A DNA stretch of 64,000 bases from Zobellia laminariae (GCF_009725995.1 NZ_RCNS01000001.1:972283-1036282); one strand, 5' to 3'; shown: positions 27,901-37,299, counted from the first letter of the stretch. Program-made: numbers and translations. Notes: generated by a model not told the origin, from the letters alone.

Positions 27901-28586
27901 AAGTATTACCAAAGGGGAGTTTCATTATTAGAGATGGAAAAATCACGATAGAGCTTTTACCGAAAATAGATGCACACGATACGCAATATGGCAAAAACTA
28001 TAGTGAGCGTGCTAAACAATTAGGAGCATATTTCAGGAGTGAATTTAGAAGACTAAGAGATGAAATTGAAGATGAGAATTATTGGGATAAAGCACTTTTA
28101 GAAAACTATAGATATAAAGGCGATGTTATTTACAAAGCGGTTAAGCTAGATATAGAAACCAATAGAAAAACGTACTATTCTCTTCTACAAGAGATAGGAA
28201 AAAAGAGCAAGATTGTTCATTTATCCAGAGATTTTGGGCAATTAGACCTGCTTCTTGCTTTAGATTCTTTTGATAGAAAAATTACGGTGAGCTTAGAAAA
28301 CAAAGAAGCGTCCGTCTTACTTAAAAGTAATTTCCTAACTAAAAATTATAGTAAAATAGAAGTAGTTGATACTGTAGCCGAAGCCCTGAAAACCGTTGCC
28401 GATGTATTGTTAATAGATATGGAAATTGAAATAACACAACTCACCAATCTTATGGTAAATGAGTTTGAAACTATTATCTTATTAAAAGAGGCACGGCATA
28501 TAGATTTAGCTCCGCTAGAAGCATTAGGTTTCGTTACCAGCCAACAAAATGATAACTTTAGGCTACTTAAAAAGATACGCAGTTAA
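24901..28586 (+). pseudogene. MMPL/RND transporter fused to a PlsC-type acyltransferase, interrupted by a -1 shift in an A7 tract
   Basis: Two overlapping open frames, 24901-26643 and the frame closing at 28586, together encode one about 1228-residue protein if one base is restored. Frame 1 reads an MMPL/RND half up to ILSFSSVGGLIRAKK. After the A run at 26500-26506 the other frame continues NQEEKIGRWNDFWTPSKINT without a break into LLNDDFQPMEVTAF and the second MMPL half. The acyltransferase follows (NHTSFLDIL, FPEGTRS) with a C-terminal degenerate Rossmann-like domain. The total length with one added base is a multiple of three. The second frame has no ATG at its beginning. Possible causes are a sequencing error, a real mutation, or slippage during transcription or translation. 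The intact protein would export and acylate a lipid-like pigment product. Confidence 0.85.
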
Positions 28587-30133
28587 TGAAAGAGCATTAT
28601 GACGTAGTGGTGGTTGGCAGTGGCATGGGCGGTCTCGTTTCTGCTATTATCATGGCGCGCGAAGGTAAAAGCGTCTGCGTATTAGAAAAAAATAACCAGT
28701 ACGGAGGCAACCTCCAAACTTTTGTTCGCGAACGTACTATTTTTGATACCGGTGTTCATTATTTAGGCGGCTTGGAAAAAGGACAGAACCTCTATCGTTA
28801 TTTTGAGTATCTAGATATTTTAGACGGACTCAACCTTACTCGCTTAGATAAAGATGGTTACGACCTTATTACTTTTGATGGCGATAAAAAAGAATACCCA
28901 CATGCGCAAGGCTACCCAAATTTTGAGCGCCAACTAGTAGAAAGATTTCCAGAAGAAAAAGAAGCCATTCACCAATACTGCAAAAAGCTACAAGACATTT
29001 GTAATCAATTTCCTCTTTACAATCTAAAACTTGGAAAACCATATCATGAAAATACAGAGCTTTTCACCTTACCTGCCAAAGAATATATAGACTCCGTCAC
29101 TCAAAATAAAAAGCTACGCGCCGTACTTGCTGGCTCCAATCTTTTGTACGCAGGAGAACCAGATAAAACTCCTTTTTACGTGCATGCGCTCTCTGTAAAC
29201 TCATACATTCAAAGCTCATACAGGTGTGCCGATGGTGGTAGCCAGATAACCAAATTACTCATTAAGAGATTAAAAGAAAATGGTGGTGAAGCCTATAAAC
29301 ATAGTGAAGTAACCCAGTTTAATGTTGAAGAGAAGCAAATAGTTTCTGTCGTAACAAAAAAGGGTGATATCATTAAAGGCGACTTATTCATTTCTAATAT
29401 AGAACCAAAGGTTACCGTAAAAATGGTGGGAGCGGCACATTTTAGAAAATCGTACGCCAACCGTATTGAAAGTATTGACAGTACCATCTCGGCATTTAGT
29501 ATTCACATTGTGCTAAAGCCGGAATCATTCAAATATCTAAACCATAACTACTATCACTTTAAAGATTACAAATCGGTTTGGAACTCGCATAACTACACTC
29601 AAGAATCATGGCCAGAAGCCTATATGGTTTCTATGGGTACACGTAAGAACCAAGGAGAATGGGCTGATCAGCTTACCGCTATTACCTATATGCGCTATGA
29701 AGAGCTAAAACCTTGGTCTGGCACCTTCAACACCGTATCCCACAAGAATAGTCGCGGGGAAACTTACGAAGAGTTCAAAGAAGCCAAAATAGAAGCATTT
29801 TTAAAAGTGCTTGAAGAAAAATTTCCGCATATCCGCGAAAGCATACAATCCGTTCATACTTCTACCCCACTATCCTACAGAGATTATATTGGTAGCAATG
29901 AAGGCTCTATGTACGGTTACGCCAAAGATTACAACATACCTTTAAAAACTTTTATTTCTCCACGAACCAAAATAAAAAATCTATTTTTTACGGGCCAAAG
30001 CATTAATATGCATGGTATTTTAGGAGTCACCATTAGTAGTGTTGTTACCTGTTCCGAAATTTTGGGCAGTGAATACCTATTAGATAAAATTATTAAAGGG
30101 AGTACGAATACCAACGAAAAAATAGATGCATAA
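28586..30133 (+). CDS. FAD-dependent phytoene-desaturase / carotenoid-isomerase-like oxidoreductase
   Basis: A 515-residue flavoprotein with VVVGSGMGGLVSAI at residues 8-21, EKNNQYGGNLQTF, then DTGVHYLGGL, the N-terminal layout of CrtISO/retinol saturase-type enzymes. The C-terminal FAD block GVTISSVVTCSEILG is also present. The family isomerises, desaturates or saturates polyenes. A role in setting the geometry or saturation of the conjugated polyene chain is inferred. The start overlaps the preceding stop by 1 bp and the end overlaps the cupin gene by 1 bp. Confidence 0.85.
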   Translation: MKEHYDVVVVGSGMGGLVSAIIMAREGKSVCVLEKNNQYGGNLQTFVRERTIFDTGVHYLGGLEKGQNLYRYFEYLDILDGLNLTRLDKDGYDLITFDGDKKEYPHAQGYPNFERQLVERFPEEKEAIHQYCKKLQDICNQFPLYNLKLGKPYHENTELFTLPAKEYIDSVTQNKKLRAVLAGSNLLYAGEPDKTPFYVHALSVNSYIQSSYRCADGGSQITKLLIKRLKENGGEAYKHSEVTQFNVEEKQIVSVVTKKGDIIKGDLFISNIEPKVTVKMVGAAHFRKSYANRIESIDSTISAFSIHIVLKPESFKYLNHNYYHFKDYKSVWNSHNYTQESWPEAYMVSMGTRKNQGEWADQLTAITYMRYEELKPWSGTFNTVSHKNSRGETYEEFKEAKIEAFLKVLEEKFPHIRESIQSVHTSTPLSYRDYIGSNEGSMYGYAKDYNIPLKTFISPRTKIKNLFFTGQSINMHGILGVTISSVVTCSEILGSEYLLDKIIKGSTNTNEKIDA

Positions 30134-31014
30134 TGGGACAGTTTAAAACAACTCCAGTAGAACGAGTAGAAAACATCTCAAAGGCTGACTTTATAAAAAA
30201 CTACTACAAACCGCAAAAGCCAGTTCTGATTACCGGATTGACAAAAGATTGGCCAGCGTTTGAAAAATGGAAATTAGATTACATCCAAAACCTGGCGGGA
30301 GATCAAATTGTTCCTTTATACAATAATGAACCAGCCAAGGATAAGGAAAGTGTATACGCGCCGAAGAAGAAAATGAAGCTGAGCGAATACATAGAAATTC
30401 TTAAAACCGAACCTACGGACCTGAGGATTTTCTTTTATAATATTTTAAAGGAAATGCCGGAACTGCTCAAAGATTTTGAGTACCCGGATATTGGATTAAA
30501 ATTCTTTAAAAAACTTCCCGCACTATTCTTTGGAGGAGGAACATCTAAAGTATTCATGCATTACGACATTGATTTGCCAGATAGCATGCATTTTCATTTT
30601 GATGGTGACAAGGTTGTTAACCTCTTCTCTCCTGAACAAACAAAATACCTGTACAGAGTCCCTTTTTCCATTCATAATATCGAAAGCATAGATATGGATA
30701 ATCCGGATTTTGAAAAATTTCCGGCACTCCAATATGCCGAAGAAATTCGTGCCGAGATGAAACATGGCGATGCTCTCTACATGCCTAGCGGTTACTGGCA
30801 CTCTATCCGGTATCTGAACGGGGGATTTTCCATGACGCTACGTGCGTTACCAAGACACCCCGGTCGTTTTGCCAATATGCTGTACAACGTAGTCATTATG
30901 AGAAATATTGACAATATTACTCGAAAATACCGTGGTCAAAAATGGTTGGATTATAAAGACCGATGGGCCATAAAACGCACTGAAAAGAATCTAAAAGCTA
31001 AAAAACACAGTTAG
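30133..31014 (+). CDS. cupin/JmjC-like Fe(II)-dependent oxygenase-fold protein
   Basis: A 293-residue protein opening with KPQKPVLITGLTKDWPAF, the characteristic start of JmjC-like cupin proteins. HYDIDLPD supplies an HxD metal pair near residue 138, and ALYMPSGYWHSIRYL supplies the distal histidine near residue 220. The fold belongs to the 2-oxoglutarate/Fe(II) hydroxylases. A tailoring hydroxylation of the pigment or of a partner protein is possible but unproved. It overlaps the oxidoreductase by 1 bp and is followed by a 49-bp gap. Confidence 0.75.
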   Translation: MGQFKTTPVERVENISKADFIKNYYKPQKPVLITGLTKDWPAFEKWKLDYIQNLAGDQIVPLYNNEPAKDKESVYAPKKKMKLSEYIEILKTEPTDLRIFFYNILKEMPELLKDFEYPDIGLKFFKKLPALFFGGGTSKVFMHYDIDLPDSMHFHFDGDKVVNLFSPEQTKYLYRVPFSIHNIESIDMDNPDFEKFPALQYAEEIRAEMKHGDALYMPSGYWHSIRYLNGGFSMTLRALPRHPGRFANMLYNVVIMRNIDNITRKYRGQKWLDYKDRWAIKRTEKNLKAKKHS

Positions 31015-31063
31015 AGCACCGTACTTTAGCCAACTATTATTTCTTGTATAGCCGATTGACCTC

Positions 31064-32740
31064 ATGCCGATAAAAATCTTCCGAAACATACACGTTCTTA
31101 TAGGCTTCACCCTTCTTTTGGGCTCTTGTGGTGTTTCAAAATCCTTGAAAGATTTGCCCAACATTAGCCAATACCAAGTGAATATAGCGCAGCGGCAGCA
31201 ACTTACAGATTCTACATACCTACTGGGAAATAACTTTTTGACCAAAAACAAACAGGGTCTTTACGAGCTCTATGTTTCGGGAAACCCATACGAATTAGGT
31301 CTTAAAACCGGAAGCCTAACACAAGAGCTTTTTCAGGAACAGGAACGTGTGTTCATTGAAAAAATAGATGACCTCGTACCAAAAAAAGGAAAACAAAAAC
31401 TACTCAGGAAATTCTTGGCTTGGTTCAACCGGAAAATGTACAAACACGTAGATGAGCAATACAAAGCAGAGATTTACGGCATTTCTCAGTACGCCTCAAA
31501 AGATTATGACCGCATTGCCGCTCCATACCCGCGCGTCATGTATTTTCACGGAGCGCACGATATTGGTCATGCCCTACAAGATTTAGCTTTGGTAGGTTGT
31601 TCTTCCTTTGCAGCTTGGGGAGATCAAACGGCAGACGGCAAACTGATTATTGGCCGTAATTTTGATTTTTATGCAGGTGATGATTTTGCTAAGAATAAAA
31701 TTATTGCTTTTGTAGCTCCTGATGAGGGTTATAAATTTATGTCCGTTACCTGGGGAGGTATGATTGGCGTAGTCTCCGGTATGAACGACCAAGGATTAAC
31801 TGTGACGATTAATGCAGGAAAATCTAAATTTCCTTTGGTGGCCAAAACACCCATCTCATTGGTAACCCGAGAAATTTTACAATACGCTTCTACTATTGAC
31901 GAAGCAATAGCCATTGCCAAAAAACGGGAAGTCTTTGTTTCGGAATCTATTTTTGTAGGAAGTGCCAAGGATAAAAAAGCAGCCTTGATTGAGGTTTCTC
32001 CGCATAATTTTGGCGTCTATGAAGTGGAAAACGGGAACCAGCTGGTTTGTTCCAATCACTTTCAGAGTGCGGCCTATGCCAATGATAAAAAGAACCAAAA
32101 CCATATTTTAGAGAGCCACTCTGAATATCGTTACGAACGTATGGAAGAGCTTCTGAACGAAGAATCAAAAGTAACTCCACAGACCGCCGTAGACATCCTA
32201 AGAAACAAAAACGGACTTGATGATAAACGTATTGGTTACGGAAACGAAAAGGCGCTGAACCAGATGCTAGCGCACCACGGTATTGTCTTTCAACCAGAAG
32301 ACCTTATGGTTTGGGTATCAAGTAACCCATATCAATTGGGTGAATTTGTGGCTTATGATTTGAACGAGGTTTTTAAGAATGCCGACGAAAATCAAAAGGC
32401 TAGATCTATTTCCATCGCAAATAAAAATATAGGACCGGATCCTTTTCTACGTACTTTGGCGTACCGCCATTATGAGCGTTATAGAGCGTTAAACAGTCAA
32501 ATAACAGCTGCTCTTGCTGCCGAAGAAAAAATTGAACCATCTGTCTTATCAGAATTTATAGCGGTAAATCCCGATTTTTGGGAAGTCCATTTTCTTGTGG
32601 GACAGTATTACTACGAAAACGGACTTTATAAGGAAGCTTTAAACGCTTTTGAAACCGCCAAGACTAAAGAAGTGACCACAGTACCGGATTTAGAGGCCAT
32701 CAATACATATATTAAAAAATCAAAAAGGAAGCTCAAATAA
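31064..32740 (+). CDS. lipoprotein acyltransferase of the C45 (Ntn-hydrolase) family
   Basis: A 558-residue protein with a lipoprotein signal (GFTLLLGSC, Cys22). The Ntn nucleophile candidate is Cys179 in LALVGCSSFAAWGD, with GKLIIGRNFDFY and GMNDQGLTVTIN, typical of the C45 peptidase / acyl-CoA:6-APA acyltransferase family. These enzymes cleave themselves before the cysteine and can make or break amide and ester bonds to acyl groups. The C-terminal about 100 residues look TPR-like. Its place as second-to-last gene, just before the starter-activating ligase, makes it a candidate for forming the ester between polyene acid and dialkylresorcinol outside the inner membrane. That link is inference. 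Confidence 0.8.
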   Translation: MPIKIFRNIHVLIGFTLLLGSCGVSKSLKDLPNISQYQVNIAQRQQLTDSTYLLGNNFLTKNKQGLYELYVSGNPYELGLKTGSLTQELFQEQERVFIEKIDDLVPKKGKQKLLRKFLAWFNRKMYKHVDEQYKAEIYGISQYASKDYDRIAAPYPRVMYFHGAHDIGHALQDLALVGCSSFAAWGDQTADGKLIIGRNFDFYAGDDFAKNKIIAFVAPDEGYKFMSVTWGGMIGVVSGMNDQGLTVTINAGKSKFPLVAKTPISLVTREILQYASTIDEAIAIAKKREVFVSESIFVGSAKDKKAALIEVSPHNFGVYEVENGNQLVCSNHFQSAAYANDKKNQNHILESHSEYRYERMEELLNEESKVTPQTAVDILRNKNGLDDKRIGYGNEKALNQMLAHHGIVFQPEDLMVWVSSNPYQLGEFVAYDLNEVFKNADENQKARSISIANKNIGPDPFLRTLAYRHYERYRALNSQITAALAAEEKIEPSVLSEFIAVNPDFWEVHFLVGQYYYENGLYKEALNAFETAKTKEVTTVPDLEAINTYIKKSKRKLK

Positions 32741-34029
32741 TGATTCCAGAAATAGAAAAAGCATCCATACCAGAAATAAAGGCCTTTCAAGCAGAGAAGC
32801 TAAAAGAGGTTATTGCATACGTTACTAGCAATTCGCCCTACTACAGGCGTCTTTTTAGGCAGTATAAAATACTTCCTTCTGATATCAATTCACTTGAAGA
32901 CTTGGTTAGAATACCCGTAACAACCAAAGAGCAATTGCAGAACAATAATGATGCTTTTCTGTGTGTACCGAAGTCAAAAATCATTGATTTTGTAACTACA
33001 TCAGGAACCCTTGGCGACCCTGTAATTCTTGGTCAAACAGATAAAGATTTAGACCGATTAGCGCATAACGAAGCCATTTCCTTAACCTGTTCTGGGGTTA
33101 CCGAAAATGACATTTTACAAATGACTACGACCATGGACCGCCGTTTTATGGCCGGTCTTGCCTATTTTATGGGCGTTAGAAAACTGGGTGCCGGTATTAT
33201 TCGCGTAGGAGCAGGTATTCCTGAACTGCAATGGGATACAATTACCAAGTTCAAACCCAGTTACCTGATTGTTGTACCGTCCTTTTTACTAAAACTGATT
33301 CAATATGCAGAAACGCATGGGATAGACGTAAATGCCTCTGGCGTAAAAGGTGCTATTTGTATTGGTGAATCTTTGCGAAACCAAGATTTTTCATTGAACG
33401 TTCTTGCCCAAAAAATAAAAGAAAAATGGAATATTGAGTTGTATTCTACCTACGCCTCTACCGAAATGAGTACGGCTTTTGCCGAATGTTCAGAACAACA
33501 AGGAGGACACCATCATCCCGAGCTCATTATTGCGGAAATTTTGGATGAGGATAATCAGCCTGTTGCCGATGGTCAGGAAGGAGAACTTACCATTACCACA
33601 CTTGGCGTGGAAGCCATGCCCCTATTGCGTTTTAAGACAGGAGATATTGTTGTGGCTCATACCTCCCCTTGTGCCTGTGGTAGAAATACCATGCGTTTGG
33701 GACCTGTAGTCGGCCGTAAAAAGCAAATGATTAAATACAAGGGCACCACCCTCTACCCTCCTGCAATGGATAATCTTCTGAACGATTTTGAGGAAGTGGA
33801 AGGCTATGTATTCGAGATATATCATAATGAGATTGGTACAGATGAAATCCTTATAAAAATTGCTTCATCTTCAGCAGACCCTAAATTAATGCAGGCCATT
33901 AAAGATCATTTTAGGTCCAAGTTGCGGGTTTCTCCCAATATTGAAATTTGTCCTAATGAAGAAATTCAGAAGTTGCGGATGTCTAAACTGGGAAGGAAAC
34001 CTATTAGTGTGATTGATAAGAGGCAGTAG
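32740..34029 (+). CDS. phenylacetate-CoA-ligase-like adenylating enzyme (coumarate activation)
   Basis: A 429-residue member of the AMP-binding PaaK/CapK family. FVTTSGTLGDPVILGQT is the P-loop-like block, YASTEMSTAFAEC the central one, and MPLLRFKTGDIVV with CACGRNTMRLGPVVGRKKQMIKY the C-terminal one. The enzyme activates an aryl or phenylacetic acid as an adenylate and hands it to CoA or ACP. Next to a tyrosine ammonia-lyase cluster the natural substrate is 4-coumarate, the flexirubin starter. It overlaps the C45 gene by 1 bp and closes the operon, with repeats following. Confidence 0.85.
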   Translation: MIPEIEKASIPEIKAFQAEKLKEVIAYVTSNSPYYRRLFRQYKILPSDINSLEDLVRIPVTTKEQLQNNNDAFLCVPKSKIIDFVTTSGTLGDPVILGQTDKDLDRLAHNEAISLTCSGVTENDILQMTTTMDRRFMAGLAYFMGVRKLGAGIIRVGAGIPELQWDTITKFKPSYLIVVPSFLLKLIQYAETHGIDVNASGVKGAICIGESLRNQDFSLNVLAQKIKEKWNIELYSTYASTEMSTAFAECSEQQGGHHHPELIIAEILDEDNQPVADGQEGELTITTLGVEAMPLLRFKTGDIVVAHTSPCACGRNTMRLGPVVGRKKQMIKYKGTTLYPPAMDNLLNDFEEVEGYVFEIYHNEIGTDEILIKIASSSADPKLMQAIKDHFRSKLRVSPNIEICPNEEIQKLRMSKLGRKPISVIDKRQ

Positions 34030-34032
34030 CAC

Positions 34033-34308
34033 CTGGCTTCGTCTGCGCTCAGCCATACGGTGCTACCCATATAAAACCTATTTTAGATTGCCCTCAGACA
34101 TCCCGGTGCTACCCATATAAAACCTATTTTAGATTGCCCTCAGACATACGGTCCTATTCCACATAATAACTGCTTGTTTCAGATTGTGCTCAGCCATACG
34201 GTACTACTCGCACAAAACCTTTTTAGGACTGCGCTCAGACTGAAGATACCACCTACAAAGGCAATGAATTAGCTTTTACGGAATGTCACCCCGAGCGCAG
34301 TCGAGGGC
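34033..34308. repeat. degenerate 46-bp tandem repeats and REP-like sequences
   Basis: Two nearly identical 46-bp units begin at 34058 and 34104 (each starting CGGTGCTACCCATATAAAAC). Two decayed units follow at about 34149 and 34199, each starting CGGT(C/A)CTA or similar and ending with a GCTCAGxC pattern. The stretch is preceded by CTGGCTTCGTCTGCGCTCAG at 34033. It ends with GTCACCCCGAGCGCAGTCGA at 34285, a type of sequence found many times in flavobacterial genomes. No coding potential is seen. Confidence 0.7.
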
Positions 34309-34650
34309 TTAGGGACACGAATCTGGCTTATACTTTGAATGCGTGTAGTTCCTGCATTCAGAAAGGATTTGAAGCGTATTGAACTTCCCGTTCATTAATG
34401 CTATTTTCTTAGCCCGAGACCATCCTTTTAATTGTTTCTCAAACTGAAGGGCTTGATATGCTTTAGAAAATTGCAAGTGATACATCAGGCTTACCGGGCG
34501 TCTTGTGCTGGTGTATGAATTCTCATAAAATCCGGATTGATGCTCCGCTAACCTTCGGTTTATATCATTGGTAAAACCTACATAGAAACTCTTATCGGCA
34601 CATTCTAAGATGTAAACGTAATAAGGTCCCATAAAATTTGCTTTTTGCAT
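34309..34650 (-). CDS. GIY-YIG nuclease family protein
   Basis: The GIY-YIG domain is at the N-terminus: YYVYILECADKSFYVGFTN, with the Arg of INRRLAEHQ and the late glutamate in FEKQLKGW. From the ATG at 34650 the protein has 113 residues. A shorter start at 34632 (MGPYYVYI) is equally likely, while the longer open frame to 34692 would translate a repeat and is rejected. Homologues resemble the YhbQ/UPF0213 group, small endonuclease-like proteins. The gene is bordered on both sides by REP-like sequences (see the repeats at 34285 and 34666), and the stop codon itself overlaps one. This suggests the gene travels or replicates with the repeats. Confidence 0.8.
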   Translation of the reverse strand: MQKANFMGPYYVYILECADKSFYVGFTNDINRRLAEHQSGFYENSYTSTRRPVSLMYHLQFSKAYQALQFEKQLKGWSRAKKIALMNGKFNTLQILSECRNYTHSKYKPDSCP

Positions 34651-34665
34651 GTTCATGTAAAATGC

Positions 34666-34689
34666 ATGGCTGAGCGCAGCCGAAGCCAG
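34666..34689 (-). repeat. REP-like sequence upstream of the GIY-YIG gene
   Basis: On the minus strand this reads CTGGCTTCGGCTGCGCTCAG then CCAT, 23 of 24 bases identical to the plus-strand sequence at 34033-34056. The two copies are therefore inverted and enclose the tandem repeats and GIY-YIG gene. GGCT-GCGCTC-AGCC gives a small hairpin. Confidence 0.7.
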
Positions 34690-34693
34690 CATT

Positions 34694-36790
34694 TTACTTT
34701 CCGATTAGGTACAACCCCATTTGAATTTTCCAATAGGGCATTTTTTCTTCAAAGTGTTCAAAGAATACTTTTAGACCTTCGGGATTTTCAAGTTCGGAAT
34801 GGGCTTTTTTAATGCTTGCCGTTTCTTCTTTAGAAATAAATTGGCTCAAATCTACATCGGCACCTTCGGCATGAGCTTTTTGTAAGTGATTGTAAACACT
34901 CCCTACTTGTATGCCACGCTGCATTGCAATATCTTCAACTGAAAAACCATCGTTCAACAATTGAAATGAAAGCTGATGACTAGGGTTCTTTTTTGACTTC
35001 TTTACCGGTGGCTTATGTTGATTGATTTCCTTCAAGAATATAGCCGCATATTTTTCCAACTTCGCCTGACCTACTCCGGAAATTTCCATGAACTCCGTTT
35101 CATTCTTAGGAAGCCTTTGTTCCATATCCTTTAAACTGGCATCACTAAAAACCACATAAGCAGGCACGTTTTGCTCTGCCGCAACTTGCTGACGCAATAC
35201 ACGTAATTTCTCAAAAAGTCCCGTTGCCGCCGCTTTTGTCTTGCGTTCTTTCTTGTCTTTCGCTTTTTCCTTTTTCTCTAAAATAGCCAACTGAATTTCC
35301 TTACCCTCATAAAGTACCTGTTTGGCCAAAGGTGTAAGTGAAAGACGGCCACCTTCCCTAAAATTAATGGATAACACTCCTTGGTTCAACAGCTGAATAA
35401 TATACTGCTGCAAGTCTTGCCACGACACATCTTTAACCGCTCCGTAAGTTTTTACATGCTGATACCCCTTTTCATGGACTTGGGCATTCTGCGCTCCACG
35501 CAGTACATCTACCAACATACCCATAGCTTCCTTTTCTTTTAAACGCGCCACACCGGAACAGATTTTCTGGGTGAGTACGGTAGCATCAAAATATTTGGGA
35601 GGACGGTTACAAATATCGCAATTGCCACAATTTTCGGTCATATGTTCCCCAAAGTAATTGAGCAAAGCAATCCGGCGGCAACTTAAAGCTTCGGCAAATT
35701 GCTGCATACGCTCTAACTTGGCGTATTCCACGTCTGCATTTTCGCTGTTCGCTATAAACCTTCGCAGTTGGGCCACATCAGCAAAACTATAAAAAAGCAA
35801 AGCCTGTGCAGGCAGGCTATCACGACCACCACGACCAATTTCTTGGTAATAGCCCTCTACATTTTTAGGCAGGTTATAATGGATGACCCAGCGTACGTTA
35901 CTCTTATCGATTCCCATACCAAAGGCAATAGTCGCCACAATAATGGGTACACGATCGGTAATAAAATCTTCTTGCACCTTACTACGCTCTTCATCGGGAA
36001 GACCAGCATGGTAGGCTTTCGCTTTAAAACCAGAACTCACAAGTTTATCGGCTATCTTTTGAGTACTTTTTCGGCTTAGGCAATAGATGATTCCGCTTTC
36101 GTTGGGTCGCTCTGAAAGGAACTCTAGAATCTGTGTGATTCGGTCTTGTGCCGGACGTACTTCCAATGAAATATTAGGGCGATTAAAAGAGGCCAAATGC
36201 CGCAATGCATGCGGAATGCGCAACTGATCTAAAATATCGTCCTGAGTGGTTTTATCTGCCGTAGCCGTCAATGCAATTATAGGCACCTGCGGATATTGCC
36301 GTTTTAAACTGCCCAACTGCGTATACGCCGGCCTAAAATCATGCCCCCAAGAAGATATACAATGGGCCTCATCTATAGCAAAAAGGCTGATGTTTATTTC
36401 AGATATAAGATGTTGCAACAATGCCAAACTCTCTGGCGCCACATAAAGCAACTTCAATTCGCCTTTATACAACTTGGTCTCTACCTCTTGCTTTTTCGTA
36501 GGTTCTAGCGAGCTATTAAAATAAGCTGCAGAAATACCATTGGCCGTCAAAGCATCTACCTGGTCTTTCATTAGGGCGATCAACGGAGAAATAACAATAG
36601 CCGTACCCTCCATAGCCAATGCCGGAAGCTGAAAGCAAAGCGATTTTCCACCGCCCGTTGGCATAATGGCCAAGACGTCTTTTTTAGCGAGTACATCACT
36701 AATAACGTTCCATTGATTGGGCCGAAATGAATCGTAACCAAAATTTGTTTTTAAAAGAGGAAGAAGTTCTTGTTCTGTTGTAAGCGTCAT
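34694..36790 (-). CDS. recQ: ATP-dependent DNA helicase RecQ
   Basis: A 698-residue helicase from the ATG at 36790 ([20 protein letters not shown]). The longer open frame up to 36889 would add an unrelated N-terminus and is rejected. Walker A is [10 protein letters not shown], the DEAH box is IDEAHCIS, and the QxxRxGRD region reads QEIGRGGRD. The zinc site has CRR...CGNCDIC, followed by the winged-helix region. The C-terminus contains an HRDC domain ([16 protein letters not shown]) and a helix-turn-helix-like tail. RecQ unwinds DNA in recombination and repair. It is 112 bp downstream of the SSB gene on the same strand. Confidence 0.9.
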   Translation of the reverse strand: MTLTTEQELLPLLKTNFGYDSFRPNQWNVISDVLAKKDVLAIMPTGGGKSLCFQLPALAMEGTAIVISPLIALMKDQVDALTANGISAAYFNSSLEPTKKQEVETKLYKGELKLLYVAPESLALLQHLISEINISLFAIDEAHCISSWGHDFRPAYTQLGSLKRQYPQVPIIALTATADKTTQDDILDQLRIPHALRHLASFNRPNISLEVRPAQDRITQILEFLSERPNESGIIYCLSRKSTQKIADKLVSSGFKAKAYHAGLPDEERSKVQEDFITDRVPIIVATIAFGMGIDKSNVRWVIHYNLPKNVEGYYQEIGRGGRDSLPAQALLFYSFADVAQLRRFIANSENADVEYAKLERMQQFAEALSCRRIALLNYFGEHMTENCGNCDICNRPPKYFDATVLTQKICSGVARLKEKEAMGMLVDVLRGAQNAQVHEKGYQHVKTYGAVKDVSWQDLQQYIIQLLNQGVLSINFREGGRLSLTPLAKQVLYEGKEIQLAILEKKEKAKDKKERKTKAAATGLFEKLRVLRQQVAAEQNVPAYVVFSDASLKDMEQRLPKNETEFMEISGVGQAKLEKYAAIFLKEINQHKPPVKKSKKNPSHQLSFQLLNDGFSVEDIAMQRGIQVGSVYNHLQKAHAEGADVDLSQFISKEETASIKKAHSELENPEGLKVFFEHFEEKMPYWKIQMGLYLIGK

Positions 36791-36902
36791 GTAATACGTA
36801 TAGAGATTCTTGTCCGGAAGGACCAGTTTAACAAACAAAGCGAAGCCAAAACACGGTATTAAGCTATCTTGGTATCGCTTGGTTTGCAAAGAACGGCATA
36901 TT

Positions 36903-37235
36903 CTATTTACCCAACATTAAAAGTTCGTTACAACGTACTTCTGTTATGTATCGTTTTTCACCCTCTTTGGTCTCATACGAGCGGTGGGTAAGTTTTCCCT
37001 CTACCGCTACCTGCTTTCCTTTGGTTAAATAATTTTCTACGATTTCTGCGGTCTTTCCCCAAGCCACCACATTATGCCATTGGGTATCATCTACACGCTC
37101 TCCTTGTGCGTTTTTATAGCTTTCTGTTGTAGCTATGGAAAACTTGGCGAGTTTATTACCATTGTCCATGTTTACAATTTCTGGGTCTTGACCTAAATTA
37201 CCGATCAGCTGTACTTTGTTTTTTAAGGCGTTCAT
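36903..37235 (-). CDS. ssb: single-stranded DNA-binding protein
   Basis: A 110-residue OB-fold SSB beginning [20 protein letters not shown], with [18 protein letters not shown] and [11 protein letters not shown], the standard SSB strands. It lacks the acidic C-terminal tail (DDDIPF type) of full-length SSBs. That is typical of the second, short SSB of Bacteroidota rather than the main replicative one. It is co-directional with recQ 112 bp downstream, which fits a shared repair role. Confidence 0.9.
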   Translation of the reverse strand: MNALKNKVQLIGNLGQDPEIVNMDNGNKLAKFSIATTESYKNAQGERVDDTQWHNVVAWGKTAEIVENYLTKGKQVAVEGKLTHRSYETKEGEKRYITEVRCNELLMLGK

Positions 37236-37291
37236 TCTATTAGTTTTACGTTAAACAGTTTATACTATTGAACCACAATGATTCAACACTG

Positions 37292-37299
37292 CAAACATA
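37292..37299 (-). promoter_or_regulatory. candidate -7 element (TATGTTTG) for ssb-recQ
   Basis: On the minus strand TATGTTTG fits TAnnTTTG 56 bases upstream of the ssb ATG. No clear TTG box at the correct spacing was found, so the assignment rests on the -7 element. The rest of the 37236-37500 gap holds the divergent start of the accessory island. Confidence 0.4.

Noticed and set aside
24901..28586. Two independent genes (580 and 649 residues)
   Set aside because: The second frame has no proper start and the upstream continuation of its frame exactly completes the RND repeat unit; one frameshifted gene explains both.
34058..34250. CRISPR array
   Set aside because: The 46-bp units are directly adjacent without unique spacers and two of the four are degraded; no cas genes are nearby.
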